A stretch of DNA of 64,000 bases, taken from contig NZ_JAPFRE010000006.1 in assembly GCF_026183735.1 (NCBI RefSeq), positions 1 through 64,000 on the forward strand. The letters run 5' to 3'. The stretch is from Alteromonas sp. ASW11-130. Its GTDB lineage: Bacteria; Pseudomonadota; Gammaproteobacteria; Enterobacterales; Alteromonadaceae. Positions 28,006 through 38,500 of this stretch are shown here, in pieces. The translations under genes and the position numbers were made by a program. Every line of letters starts with the position of its first letter. The stretch's first letter is position 1. A model generated the notes under the pieces. That model saw only the letters and a list, made by a program, of their open reading frames with translations, ran no database searches and was not told the DNA's origin.

Positions 28006-30573
28006 TTAGTTATTCTCCTGAAACAGTGAATGTAATATTAGTTTCAACTCATTTTCTGATACGGGTTTGGTCAGAATAGGAACAGAATCACATTCTTTAG
28101 GTAGCTGTAATTGGTCACCGTATCCGCTCATAATTACGCACGGTATGTTGTCGGCAGCTACCCTCTTAATAAGGCCTAATGTTGTCTCCTTGCCAAGGTG
28201 AATATCAAATACTACAAAACCGAACTTTTCTTCTTGGTATCTCTTCGTCGCGTTTTTAATATTGCCCACAACCGACACGTGTTTGATACCCATGCTTTTC
28301 AGCTTTTTCTGTATCTCCATGGCAATCACTAAACTATCTTCAACCACGAGGGCATTGTCGGGTAGGACCGATGCCTGTAGTTCGGTTGCGTGATCCATCA
28401 ACGGTGAACTTCGACGACTGGCTTCAACTTCCGTTATAAACCGTTTCGGAAAAGTAAAGCGCGCTTTCAGTCCCTGAGGAGAAAATTCAACATCTGCCTT
28501 CCCTTGTAGCTCGTGGGGGATTACAGACTGTATCAAGGTCATTCCAAAGCCTTCCTGTGTGGGAGGGGCGACCGGTGGCCCTCCCACTTCTTGCCATTCA
28601 ATAGCCAAGTCATTGTCTTGGGTGATATACCATTCTATCTCTACCCTACCGTGTCGAGAGCGAGAAAGCGCCCCGTATTTGGCAGCATTGGTAAAAAGTT
28701 CATGCATAATCAACACGACCGGTGTAGCCGCTTCTGGATGTAACTTAATTTTCGGGCCGTTGCGCTTTATACGCGTATCTGCATTCATATACTCCTGAAT
28801 TTCTGTTTCGAGTAATTCGTCTAGTGAAATTTCGGTCCATTCAGATGCAGTTAACTGGTTATGAGCTGACGCAAGCGCTGATAGCCTGCCGGTAAGAACA
28901 TTTACGAAGTCTTCGGTACTTCTTTCGCTATGATCTGTTTGTAAGATAATTGCATTAACGAGGTTTAAAATATTTCTTACCCGATGATTCAGTTCTGAAA
29001 TTAAGATTTCATGTTTTCGACCCGCCTGTTGCAGGATGGTATCCCGTTCCTGAACGTGACGCAGCATCACTTCAAGCAGAGTAATGCGTAATGATTCACC
29101 CACTATTTCGTCATTTTCTGTCCATTCATGACAACAATTTTCATGCGTTTCCTGCCAAAGTTCAAAGCTACCGCGAGGGAGGAGCCTAGCCCCATTTGGT
29201 CCTATTGCCACCGCCTTTTGCGGATTACCGGCCCAATTAATCGTATTGGTTTGGGCCTCACGCAAAAATAGCAGATAATCACGCGGCGCTCGTGAGACCG
29301 GAATGGCAAGCAATCCTGCAATTTTGTGGACACTGCTTTTATAATTTGGAATAACAGCGACAAGTGAATTGATCGCGATGATCTGGCTCGGTGGCTGACC
29401 GATGAGATAACGAATTACTTTTCGTAATTCGCCTTCTGGCAAAGCCCTACCTGTACAACTTACCTGCCCCTCAACAATCACTGAAATTCCGTCGTTCTCA
29501 ATAAGTTCATTGAGCGTCCGAAACTGCTTAGTAATGATATCAATCAAAGCCCCATCTGATGATATCGTCGACATGATTTTGTTATGCACCTTTCTGACAC
29601 GAAGACTCTCGGATTCGCTGTCTTTCGCAAGCCGCGAAGATAGCTCCAGAGCGAAGACTTCAGCGAACAATTCAAGCTCAGTGCGTTCGAAGTAAGAAGG
29701 CACTTTGGGTGAATAATGGTGGCAGGCAATTAAGCCCCACAACTTCCCATTAACTACAATTGAAACAGATAACGATGCCACTACCCCCATATTTTGTAGG
29801 TACTCAATATGAATCGGAGATACCGCACGTAAGGTGGAAAATGACAAATCTATGGTTTCCCCTCCCGGTCCACACGCGGGAAGTATCGGGTAGACGTCTG
29901 AATTTACATTCCCAATGACTCGCAATAAGTTCTTTAAATAAAGCGCTCTTGCTTGTTTAGGTATATCTGAAGCTGGAAAACGAAGTCCAAGGAATGCTTC
30001 AAGTTTATGTGATTTTGCTTCAGAAATGACCTCACCCGAGCCGTCAGGTAGGAATTTATAGATCATAACTCGGTCGAATGACGTAATGAGCCGCAATTGC
30101 TCCGCCACAGTTTCGAATAATGCGTTCGTATCGGCTACACGATAAAATTGGCTGAGTAAAGAGCGAACAAACTCACTTGCTGGTTCACGCTCTTCATTGA
30201 CGAGTTCAAATTCGATAATAATTAATTGACCGTTATGATGTATCGATACATCAACTTCGGCTTTGGTGATCTCAATGAATTGATTAAATAGCCGCTCGTT
30301 ACGCCCAGTTATCATTGATGATTGCAAACCAGAACGGATATGATGGAGGGTGTCTTTGTCGAGCCAGTTTTTAATAGGCTCACCAATGAGGGAGTCTGGA
30401 GAGGCACCAAAATACTCTAGCGTATTTTGCGAACAATAAGCGACTATCCAGTCAGAACGCAATGCGACTAAACAGCCGTGGCTTTGAATATTACCAATAA
30501 GATGAATGGGTTCACGATCACAATTGGATAAATCGACCTTTTCGGGGTACGCTGGTAGTTCAGGTGAGGTCAT
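28006..30573 (-). CDS. bphP: Bacteriophytochrome hybrid histidine kinase (PAS-GAF-PHY-HWE kinase-REC)
   Basis: The 855-residue photoreceptor is ordered as PAS2 (about 15-120), GAF (140-300), PHY (315-490), an HWE-type kinase (505-700) and a C-terminal receiver (735-853). Biliverdin-attachment Cys18 sits in NCDREPIHLIGNIQSHG. PASDIPKQAR, SPIHIEYL and the PHY tongue PRGSF are all present, so it should bind biliverdin and photoconvert between red and far-red forms. The kinase has ELNHRVRN (phospho-His) and the WxE motif (WQEVGGP) defining the HWE family. The receiver has Asp in VVFDIHLG. It is divergent from heme oxygenase and is followed 3 bp later by the GGDEF-EAL regulator. Confidence 0.94.
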   Translation of the reverse strand: MTSPELPAYPEKVDLSNCDREPIHLIGNIQSHGCLVALRSDWIVAYCSQNTLEYFGASPDSLIGEPIKNWLDKDTLHHIRSGLQSSMITGRNERLFNQFIEITKAEVDVSIHHNGQLIIIEFELVNEEREPASEFVRSLLSQFYRVADTNALFETVAEQLRLITSFDRVMIYKFLPDGSGEVISEAKSHKLEAFLGLRFPASDIPKQARALYLKNLLRVIGNVNSDVYPILPACGPGGETIDLSFSTLRAVSPIHIEYLQNMGVVASLSVSIVVNGKLWGLIACHHYSPKVPSYFERTELELFAEVFALELSSRLAKDSESESLRVRKVHNKIMSTISSDGALIDIITKQFRTLNELIENDGISVIVEGQVSCTGRALPEGELRKVIRYLIGQPPSQIIAINSLVAVIPNYKSSVHKIAGLLAIPVSRAPRDYLLFLREAQTNTINWAGNPQKAVAIGPNGARLLPRGSFELWQETHENCCHEWTENDEIVGESLRITLLEVMLRHVQERDTILQQAGRKHEILISELNHRVRNILNLVNAIILQTDHSERSTEDFVNVLTGRLSALASAHNQLTASEWTEISLDELLETEIQEYMNADTRIKRNGPKIKLHPEAATPVVLIMHELFTNAAKYGALSRSRHGRVEIEWYITQDNDLAIEWQEVGGPPVAPPTQEGFGMTLIQSVIPHELQGKADVEFSPQGLKARFTFPKRFITEVEASRRSSPLMDHATELQASVLPDNALVVEDSLVIAMEIQKKLKSMGIKHVSVVGNIKNATKRYQEEKFGFVVFDIHLGKETTLGLIKRVAADNIPCVIMSGYGDQLQLPKECDSVPILTKPVSENELKLILHSLFQENN

Positions 30574-30578
30574 GAAAC

Positions 30579-30608
30579 ATACATTTATGATTGTAAATAT
30601 GAATGTAT
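30579..30608. promoter_or_regulatory. 30-bp inverted repeat in the bphP/bphO divergent promoter
   Basis: ATACATTTAT (30579-30588) and ATGAATGTAT (30599-30608) are inverted repeats with 9 of 10 pairs matching, separated by 10 bp. The element lies 6 bp upstream of the bphP start and 45 bp upstream of the bphO start, so one bound protein could control both. The regulator is unknown. Confidence 0.5.
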
Positions 30609-30652
30609 TCGTAGATTACCTTCTTTATTTAGGATTAGATCAATAATTTAGT

Positions 30653-31273
30653 ATGATTGACGTGTCATTTTTCCAACAATTGAAAAGCAAAACTTCCAAT
30701 TGTCACAATCACTTAGAGAAGACTTTTCCCTTCTCCACGTTGATGCAACCCAAGCGGTTTGACGAAAACAGCTATTATCAAGTACTAGCGACAATGGCGG
30801 CGTTCCATCAATGCATGAGGTTGTTCGCTCCCAGTAAATTAAACACAAAGTTAAGTAGCTTATTGAGTTGTGAATCCACGCTTGAGGCTGTCATGCAGGA
30901 CTTAAACTCACTACAGCCGGCTTCTACTCTCGCCCCTTCGCGTCCTTTAAAAATAGCGTCAACGGACATTCACTCGCTTTTAGCGTTTGCCTACGTGTGG
31001 GCTGGCTCCAGTATGGGGGCACAAATTCTTATTAGGTGGCTGCGAAAAAGTGAATCGTCGTTACCGATGCGGTATTATCAAACAATGGCAGCACAATCGG
31101 CAAATTGGCTGCAGGTCAAAGTACTTATCAGTGAACAACTGAGACTAACTGATATCCAACCTGATTTAATTATTGCCCATGCGATTAATTGGTTCGAAGG
31201 GATCATCGCTTACGCTCGAACTGTCTCGACACCCAAAAATTTAAAAAGACTAGAGTATGCACAGCCCCTTTGA
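30653..31273 (+). CDS. bphO: Biliverdin-producing heme oxygenase
   Basis: The 206-residue protein fits the bacterial heme oxygenase family. The N-terminal helix carries the proximal heme ligand region (SNCHNHLEKTFPFSTLM, His about 18), and the later SLLAFAYVWAGSSMGAQIL matches the distal glycine helix region, where GSxxGG-type residues are usual. It opens heme to biliverdin, carbon monoxide and iron. Its position divergent from the bacteriophytochrome indicates it makes the chromophore. Sequence divergence is considerable, but the context makes the call strong. Confidence 0.88.
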   Translation: MIDVSFFQQLKSKTSNCHNHLEKTFPFSTLMQPKRFDENSYYQVLATMAAFHQCMRLFAPSKLNTKLSSLLSCESTLEAVMQDLNSLQPASTLAPSRPLKIASTDIHSLLAFAYVWAGSSMGAQILIRWLRKSESSLPMRYYQTMAAQSANWLQVKVLISEQLRLTDIQPDLIIAHAINWFEGIIAYARTVSTPKNLKRLEYAQPL

Positions 31274-31339
31274 TCGGGCCGATTATCTGGTAGTATGCGT
31301 CACTCTTTGAATGAACTCTTTATTAGTAAGTAAAAATAG

Positions 31340-32149
31340 ATGAAAGTTATCTCGTTTAATATTAATGGTATTCGTGCCCGTCTGCATCAGTTAAAAGCCC
31401 TAATTGAGAAGCATCAGCCAGACGTTATCGGATTGCAAGAAATTAAGGTCCATAATGACCAGTTTCCACTGGAAGCTGTAAAAGAATTGGGATATCACGT
31501 TTTTTATCACGGCCAGAAGAGTCATTATGGCGTCGCTATGCTGACGAAAGAAAAGCCAGAAAACGTAGTAATGGGCTTCCCTACTGACGAAGAGGACGCG
31601 CAGCGTCGTATGATTATGGTCACTATCAAAGGGGCATCTGGTAAACCCATTACGATTTTAAATGGTTATTTTCCGCAAGGTGAAAACCGTGACCACGAAA
31701 CCAAATTCCCAGCTAAGCGAAAGTTTTATCAGGATTTGATGACGTACCTCAATACTTCTCATCAACCGGACGAAAATATCATTGTGATGGGCGATGTAAA
31801 TATCTCTCATACTGACAAAGATATCGGTATAGGTGAAGATAACAAAAAACGATGGTTACGTACCGGCAAGTGTAGCTTTTTACCAGAGGAACGCGAATGG
31901 CTGAATACCGTTTTTAATTGGGGGTTCAAAGACAGCTTCCGTGATCTTCATCCCCATACAGAAGATAAATTCAGCTGGTTTGATTACCGCTCTAAAGGTT
32001 TCAACGACAATCGCGGTCTCCGTATCGATCTTATATTAAGTACTTTGTCAGTGCATGAGACGTTGGAGGATGCGGGCATCGACTATGATTTAAGAGGGAT
32101 TGAAAAGCCTTCCGATCACGCCCCTATCTGGGCCGAATACAACCTATAA
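31340..32149 (+). CDS. xthA: Exodeoxyribonuclease III
   Basis: The 269-residue AP endonuclease/3' exonuclease of base-excision repair has the EEP-fold motifs: [20 protein letters not shown] (metal Glu), [24 protein letters not shown] (catalytic Asp/Asn) and the end [10 protein letters not shown] (catalytic Asp-His). Length equals E. coli XthA. The following membrane-protein gene overlaps or abuts its end, so they may be co-transcribed. Confidence 0.95.
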   Translation: MKVISFNINGIRARLHQLKALIEKHQPDVIGLQEIKVHNDQFPLEAVKELGYHVFYHGQKSHYGVAMLTKEKPENVVMGFPTDEEDAQRRMIMVTIKGASGKPITILNGYFPQGENRDHETKFPAKRKFYQDLMTYLNTSHQPDENIIVMGDVNISHTDKDIGIGEDNKKRWLRTGKCSFLPEEREWLNTVFNWGFKDSFRDLHPHTEDKFSWFDYRSKGFNDNRGLRIDLILSTLSVHETLEDAGIDYDLRGIEKPSDHAPIWAEYNL

Positions 32150-32162
32150 CAGAGTACTTTTT

Positions 32163-32807
32163 TTGACTATTCTGCAAATTGTTTGTCTGGTCGCTTTCCT
32201 GTTGGTAAACGGCCTGATAATTAAAAATATTTCATTCGAGCAGTTTCGTGCCGATAGCCGCCGGCAGCATATCGTATTTGGGGCTGCCGCTTCGGTGTTC
32301 GCGCTGTGGCTATTCAGAGCGGGTATTTACCCTGGCTTGGATGTACATTTTCTCTGGCTACCAGCGTTGGCGCTAATCTTGGGTTTCCGCTTTGCTATTT
32401 TAGCCGGCACCCTCGCCCTGGTAGGCACGACCATAATCGGACATGATGACTGGTCAATGTTGGGTGTCAATGGGTTATTAGGCATTGTGGCCCCCATAGC
32501 CCTTACCTATGTTATTTTTATGATATCGTTTCATCGCATACCGCGAAACCTGTTCGTTTACATATTCGTATGTGCGTTTTTCCCTGGTGCGGCAATGATT
32601 GCTCTTAAAATGGGATTGCTAGGAGGGTATTATTTTATTGATAGTATTTATGCGTGGGACGTAATAAAGGATAACTATTTAATTCTAATTCCATTGCTCC
32701 TCTTCCCTGAGGGGATGCTTAATGGAATGACTATAACGCTCTTAACAATTTATAAACCTGAGTGGGTTTACACTTTCCATGATAAGTTCTACCTTGATAA
32801 CAAGTAA
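32163..32807 (+). CDS. Predicted integral membrane protein, COG3235/ECF permease-like
   Basis: This protein has six or so transmembrane helices. Features include FRADSRRQHIVFGAAAS, GIYPGLDVHFLWLPALALILG, a GHDDWSMLGVNG loop and FPEGMLNGM near the C-terminus, as in the family annotated COG3235 or 'energy-coupling factor permease-like' in gammaproteobacteria. The start is unsure: an open frame begins with TTG at 32100, inside xthA, and TTG 32163 gives a normal membrane-protein N-terminus. Neither has a clear ribosome site. Function is unknown. The stop codon lies inside the TAACAAG heptamer array. Confidence 0.65.
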   Translation: MTILQIVCLVAFLLVNGLIIKNISFEQFRADSRRQHIVFGAAASVFALWLFRAGIYPGLDVHFLWLPALALILGFRFAILAGTLALVGTTIIGHDDWSMLGVNGLLGIVAPIALTYVIFMISFHRIPRNLFVYIFVCAFFPGAAMIALKMGLLGGYYFIDSIYAWDVIKDNYLILIPLLLFPEGMLNGMTITLLTIYKPEWVYTFHDKFYLDNK

Positions 32808-32852
32808 CAAGTAACAAGTAACAAGTAACAAGTAACAAGTAACAAGTAACAA
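32798..32852. repeat. Heptamer microsatellite (TAACAAG)7
   Basis: Seven perfect copies of TAACAAG run from 32798 to 32846, followed by a partial copy. The stop codon of the membrane protein is formed by the junction of the first two copies, so copy-number change would not alter the protein unless only one copy remained. Confidence 0.95.
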
Positions 32853-32858
32853 TTAAAG

Positions 32859-33422
32859 TTACTTTTTAAATAAGATATCCATAACACTGCTTAATTCGGT
32901 TTTACCTTCACGAATTTCTTCTTCACTCAATCCGGTAATTTCGTGAGGGAATACCAACCATTCCTCACTACTGTTAATGTAATAATTTGGCTCGATATCG
33001 GTTTTATTGTTAGCAGGTTTATACCAAGGGCAAGCGATACGAATATCTTGAGGGACGTTTAACCGCATCAATTTTTTAATTTGCTTAATCAACGCATCTA
33101 CGCTGCGTCCTGAATCGAATACATCATCAACAATTAACAGAGAATCACCGGCATTGGCGTTTTCAACTAGATAATGTAGACCGTGTACGCGAATTTCTTT
33201 TGATTGCTGGTTGATCCCATAATAAGACGACGTACGCACTGCGATATGATCAGTAGGCGTATTGCGAAACTCAAAAAATTCCTGCACAGCAATACCTATA
33301 GGGGCACCGCCACGCCAGATGCCGATAATAAAATCGGGGCGAAAGCCATCGTCATACACTTTTGCAGCTAGACGAAAACTATCCTCTAATAACGACTGGG
33401 AGGTTATAAAATGCTTTTTCAT
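32859..33422 (-). CDS. Purine-type phosphoribosyltransferase
   Basis: This protein is 187 residues from the ATG at 33422; an open frame runs further upstream without a ribosome site. The PRPP-binding motif SLLIVDDVFDSGRSVD (about 95-110) and GIWRGGAPIG, with a terminal PHEITGLSEEE region, identify the type I phosphoribosyltransferase fold. It resembles the hypoxanthine/xanthine phosphoribosyltransferase-like proteins of marine gammaproteobacteria, in purine salvage. The substrate is not certain. Confidence 0.85.
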   Translation of the reverse strand: MKKHFITSQSLLEDSFRLAAKVYDDGFRPDFIIGIWRGGAPIGIAVQEFFEFRNTPTDHIAVRTSSYYGINQQSKEIRVHGLHYLVENANAGDSLLIVDDVFDSGRSVDALIKQIKKLMRLNVPQDIRIACPWYKPANNKTDIEPNYYINSSEEWLVFPHEITGLSEEEIREGKTELSSVMDILFKK

Positions 33423-33556
33423 ACTGACTTCTGCGCGATTGTTAAAAGATCGGGAGTATAGTGAATTCGCGCCTGTTTTGCACGGGCAAAACGCAATGTA
33501 TAACAATTCACTATGATGTCTGCACGCACGCCAGTGCGAATGGTATTGACGACACG

Positions 33557-34762
33557 CTACTCGTTTTGCAATGCGCTGGCAGGTTGAACTGACATTGCCT
33601 TAAATGCAGGATATAAGCTGGCCACCACACACAGCAGGAGTGAAAATAACATCACCAGCCCAATCTGCATCCAGCGTAAATCAATCGGGATCCCCTGCCC
33701 ATTATCAGCGAACGCGATTGGAACATTCATCAGCACCAGGAGCGAATTCAGCTGAGTGGAAGCGAGAATTCCTAACAGGCCACCAATTAAAGCCCCCTTC
33801 ATACCGTTAAAGACACCATTAAGAATGAATATGCGCATGATTTGGTTTCTTGCCATGCCTTGCGTACGCAAGATCGCTATATCGCCCTGCTTTTCTGTTA
33901 CCACCATCACCAAAGACGACACTATATTGAAAGCTGCCACCGCGATAATAAGTAACAGCATCATAAACATCATATTTTTTTCCATTTTTACCGCATCAAA
34001 TAAAGGCCCCTGACGACTACGCCAGTTTTCACTCTCTAATTGCATGCTATCTAATGTTTTCACGACGTGTTCGTATTCAAACGCATCTTCTAAAAACAAT
34101 CGCCTATCCAATGCTGCTGACGGTGCTATTCGCAATAGTTTTTGCAAATCTCTAGCGTGTAAAAAAATTGCTTTATCATCTAACTGGGAGCCTACATCAT
34201 ATATGCCACTCACGGTGACAAGGCGCTGGCCAGGCATGCGGCCAAAAGGGGTATAAATACTGGCCCCTGCCACCAGTAGCCTAAGTCTGTCTCCTATATG
34301 AAGATCTAACTGCACCGCTAACGCTCTTCCGATCACCACGTGATAACTACCTGGTGTAAGCTGGTTAAACTGTCCTACAAGCATTTTTGATTGCACAATA
34401 CTGTGTTGTTGCATTATAAGCGGATCGATGCCCTGAAGTTGCACACCTCGCAAACCACTGCGAGATTGAATAACGCCTTCAGACTCGATAAAGTCCATAA
34501 CCCGGATGACGCCAGGTAAAGATGACAAATTCGATTGTTCGGAGGCGTCACTCGCTTTTACCACTATGTGAGGTGCAATTCCTAACACGCGGTCTTTTAA
34601 CTGCCCCTCAAAACCATTCATGACTGACACTACTACGATAAGTGCCATCACCCCAAGGGCAATTCCTGCAACGGAAAAGCGATTGATGAACGCGACAAAA
34701 CTCTTGTGTTTGCCGGATGTTGAATAGCGTAAGGCGATAAAAGCAGGTAACGAATTTAACAT
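33557..34762 (-). CDS. lolC: LolC/LolE-type lipoprotein-releasing ABC permease
   Basis: The 401-residue inner-membrane permease has an N-terminal helix with SVAGIALGVMALIVVVSVMNGFE, typical of LolC/E, a large periplasmic domain (about 45-260) and three C-terminal helices (IIAVAAFNIVSSLVMVV, the SLLLCVVASLYPA end). It would extract outer-membrane lipoproteins to LolA. The start at 34762 was chosen because conserved LolC begins MLNSLPAFIALRY; a longer frame from 34867 adds a basic tail. No lolD ATPase or second permease follows on this strand, unlike the usual lolCDE order. The C/E assignment is provisional. Confidence 0.82.
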   Translation of the reverse strand: MLNSLPAFIALRYSTSGKHKSFVAFINRFSVAGIALGVMALIVVVSVMNGFEGQLKDRVLGIAPHIVVKASDASEQSNLSSLPGVIRVMDFIESEGVIQSRSGLRGVQLQGIDPLIMQQHSIVQSKMLVGQFNQLTPGSYHVVIGRALAVQLDLHIGDRLRLLVAGASIYTPFGRMPGQRLVTVSGIYDVGSQLDDKAIFLHARDLQKLLRIAPSAALDRRLFLEDAFEYEHVVKTLDSMQLESENWRSRQGPLFDAVKMEKNMMFMMLLLIIAVAAFNIVSSLVMVVTEKQGDIAILRTQGMARNQIMRIFILNGVFNGMKGALIGGLLGILASTQLNSLLVLMNVPIAFADNGQGIPIDLRWMQIGLVMLFSLLLCVVASLYPAFKAMSVQPASALQNE

Positions 34763-34928
34763 GATATTAGAAGTGATCACTTTCTTAAGTCTGTGCCTAT
34801 ACTGGTATATAAAATGCCGGCTGGTAAAAAAGGCCGCACAGCGCAGTGGCATTGATAGTAAACTCACTATACTACGTGTAAGCTAGCACACTAACAAGTT
34901 GAGAAGTGAGAAGTATCAGGTAAAGCAG

Positions 34929-35525
34929 ATGGACAACTTATCTCTGGAACAAAAACAGGCGCAGTTTGATGAATTTTTCATGATTGCCCACCCATTGAAA
35001 ATTAATATCACTCCGCTAGACGATGACTTCACTTTGCCCGATACTGGCGAACTTGATGATGTCATGCCTTATGCCTTCAGAATTGCAAATGAAATGTCTT
35101 CGATTCAGTCTCAGGCCCTCCGACCATTACGCGGATTGAGCGATCACGCTACCGAGCTGGTTGATTATCTCCATCTGCAATCTCGAAAAATTGATTTGAT
35201 GATGTCCTATATTTTGCAGCAACAGGATGAACCGGATACACGCTTTGAAGCGTTAAAATTCGGTGGTGGGGGCATTGTTGTACATCATCACGACGTCATT
35301 CCTGTAGGCACTAAAGCCGAATTAAAGCTGTTTTTAAACGAAGAAGCGGCGGCTATTTTTTGCTATGGTGAAGTTATTACTTGTCAGCAGGCTGAAGATG
35401 AATACCATATAGCATTCATCTTTAATCGTATTCGGGAAGAAGATCAGGAATTGTTAGTACGCGCTAGTTTGCATTTGCAAACACAGCAATTGCGGAAACG
35501 TTCACAAAAGCGGAACCAATCTTAA
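34929..35525 (+). CDS. PilZ-domain-like protein upstream of mfd
   Basis: This protein is 198 residues from the ATG at 34929 (weak ribosome site GCAG; a frame from 34899 lacks one). The N-terminal half is helical. The C-terminal half resembles a PilZ barrel (FGGGGIVVHHHDVIPVG, then FNRIREEDQELL). The arginine-rich RxxxR c-di-GMP motif typical of canonical PilZ is not evident, so it may be a PilZ of the non-binding kind. Its location before mfd is like that in related genera. Confidence 0.6.
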   Translation: MDNLSLEQKQAQFDEFFMIAHPLKINITPLDDDFTLPDTGELDDVMPYAFRIANEMSSIQSQALRPLRGLSDHATELVDYLHLQSRKIDLMMSYILQQQDEPDTRFEALKFGGGGIVVHHHDVIPVGTKAELKLFLNEEAAAIFCYGEVITCQQAEDEYHIAFIFNRIREEDQELLVRASLHLQTQQLRKRSQKRNQS

Positions 35526-35580
35526 TTTTTCGCCGACACAATTTCTACTCAAACGATACCACTAACTTATAAAGGGTGAC

Positions 35581-38500
35581 ATGACAGCCTCACGTTCTAT
35601 GCTTCCTTTACCCAAAATTAAACACCAAGCAAAATTTGGCGACCATCAGCAATGGGGGCAACTGACCAGCAGTAGTCGCGCTATGGTTATCAGCCAAGCG
35701 TATACTCAACATAATGGGCCATTGCTGGTGTTAACTACTGATACGCCTTCGGCGATGAAGCTGGAGCGTGAGTTGCGTTTTTTCATAAATGATGACGCAG
35801 CCACAATCACACTTTTCCCCGACTGGGAAACCCTACCGTACGATGCGTTTTCCCCCCATCAGGATATTGTTTCTCAGCGCCTGGAAACGCTTTATTACCT
35901 TTCCAATAAAGCCAAAGGTATTTTCATCGTCCCTGTAAATACATTGATGCAGCGTCTTGCCCCCACTGATTATCTGAACAAATATTTGCTAATGCTGAAT
36001 AAGGGTCAGACACTTGATCGTGATAATTTCAGACGCCGCTTAGAACAGGCCGGTTACCTCCACGTCAATCAGGTAATGAGTCATAGTGAATTTTCCATAC
36101 GAGGCAGCATTATTGACTTATTCCCGATGGGAAGCAGTAAACCTTATCGTATAGATTTATTTGATGATGAAATTGATTCCATTCGTTTTTTTGACCCGGA
36201 TAGTCAGCGCTCGAGCGAAGAAGTTAAAGAAATACGGTTACTCCCCGCGCGCGAGTTTCCTACAGATAAAGATGCGTTATCATTATTCAGACAACAATTT
36301 TTAACTCAATTTGATGCCAGCAACGCCCGTGAATCTATCTTTTATCAGGTCAACAAAGGCACACTTCCCAGTGGAATAGAGTATTATTTACCTCTGTTTT
36401 TCGAAAATACGGCAACACTATTCGATTATCTTCATCCTGAGTTTGTGGTTTTTTTGAATGGGGATATTTTTAAAGCAAGCGAAGCACATTGGCATGACAT
36501 AACAGAACGATACGAACAATTGCGTTATGACCTAACACGCCCGTTATTACCTCCTGAAGAGGTATTTTTGCCTGTTAACGAACTGTTTGAAGATATTAAA
36601 AAGTGGCCTCGGGTTACCTTGCAAGGAGATGTGCTTTCGGAAAAAGCGGGAAATTATAATTCTGGCTTTAGTCCTCTGAACGACATTGCATTTGAGCCTC
36701 AAAAAAAGCATCCCGCAGAACGTTTAAAGAAACTCCTCGATGAGGCGAAGTCCAAACAAGACCGGGTGTTGTTCTGTGCAGAATCTCAAGGCAGAAGAGA
36801 AAATTTGCTGGCCTTACTGGGTAAGTCAGGTATTCATCCAGCGCCATGTTTGGGCTTTAGCGATTTCTTAACTACCGATGACCCTGTAGGTATAACGGTA
36901 GGACAGGTTGAAAACAGCTTCATTTGGCAAACTTCAACGCAGTGCATTTTATTCATTACCGAGTCGGAACTGCTCGGTCATAAAATCAGTCAGCGCCGAC
37001 TGCGAGAAAAACGCGCGGCGACCGACGAAAATGCAGTTATTCGAAATCTTGCTGAATTGTCCATTGGCCAGCCGGTAGTCCATTTAGACCATGGTGTCGG
37101 ACGCTACTTAGGCTTACAAACATTAGATGCAGGGGGCGTCACTACCGAATATCTGTGTATTGAATACGCCAAACAGGCCAAGCTCTACGTACCTGTATCA
37201 TCACTTCACCTAATCGCTCGCTACACAGGGGGTGACGTTGATCATGCCCCGATTAATTCATTAGGTTCAGACGCGTGGAGTAAAGCAAAACAAAAAGCAG
37301 CAGAAAAAGTTCGTGACGTAGCAGCAGAGCTACTCGACGTTTACGCTAAACGAGCTTCAAAACCGGGTTTTGCTTACCCTATCAACTGGGAAGAATATCA
37401 TTCCTTCGCTGACAGTTTCCCGTTCGAAGAAACACCAGATCAACAGCAAGCCATAACGTCGGTTATTCAAGATATGGGCAACCCTCAAGCTATGGATAGA
37501 CTGGTGTGCGGGGATGTAGGGTTCGGAAAAACCGAAGTGGCCATGCGCGCAGCGTTTTTAGCAGCCAATCAGGGTAAACAAGTGGCTATATTGGTGCCGA
37601 CTACCCTGCTCGCTCAACAACACTACGAGAACTTTGTCGATCGTTTCGCCAACTGGCCGTTTAATATTCAGGTAATGAGTCGTTTTGTCAGTGCAAAAGT
37701 GCAGAAAGAGGTTATTGGGAATATCGAGCAGGGCAAAGTCGATATTGTTGTTGGCACCCATAAACTTCTACAAAACGATATCAAGTTCGCTGATCTTGGG
37801 CTAGTTATCATTGATGAAGAGCATCGCTTCGGCGTGCGCCAGAAAGAGAAATTTAAGTCCCTACGTGCTGACGTGGATATTTTGACTCTTACCGCTACAC
37901 CGATTCCACGTACATTGAATATGGCGCTTTCGGGCATGCGCGATTTGTCAATTATCGCTACCCCTCCAGCCAAACGTTTGTCAATTAAAACCTTTGTACA
38001 ACAACGCAACAAAGCCACTATTCGTGAAGCCATTATGCGCGAAATTTTGCGTGGAGGACAGGTGTACTTCCTTCATAACGAAGTAGATACCATAGCTAAG
38101 ACCTCTGAAGAAATTGCCGAGATTGTGCCCGAAGCACGTATAGCAGTTGGACATGGCCAAATGCGAGAGCGTGAGCTAGAACAGGTAATGAGCGACTTTT
38201 ATCACCAACGATATAACGTATTGGTTTGTACTACCATTATTGAAACAGGTATTGATGTCCCCACCGCCAATACTATTATCATGGATAGAGCAGACCACTT
38301 AGGGCTTGCACAACTTCACCAACTGCGTGGACGTGTAGGTCGTTCTCATCATCAGGCTTACGCGTACTTGCTAACCCCCCATCCGAAACGGATGACCAAA
38401 GACGCCGCCAAACGTCTTGAAGCCATAGCGGCATTAGAAGATTTGGGAGCAGGTTTTGCGTTAGCCACTCATGATTTAGAAATTCGTGGCGCGGGTGAAT

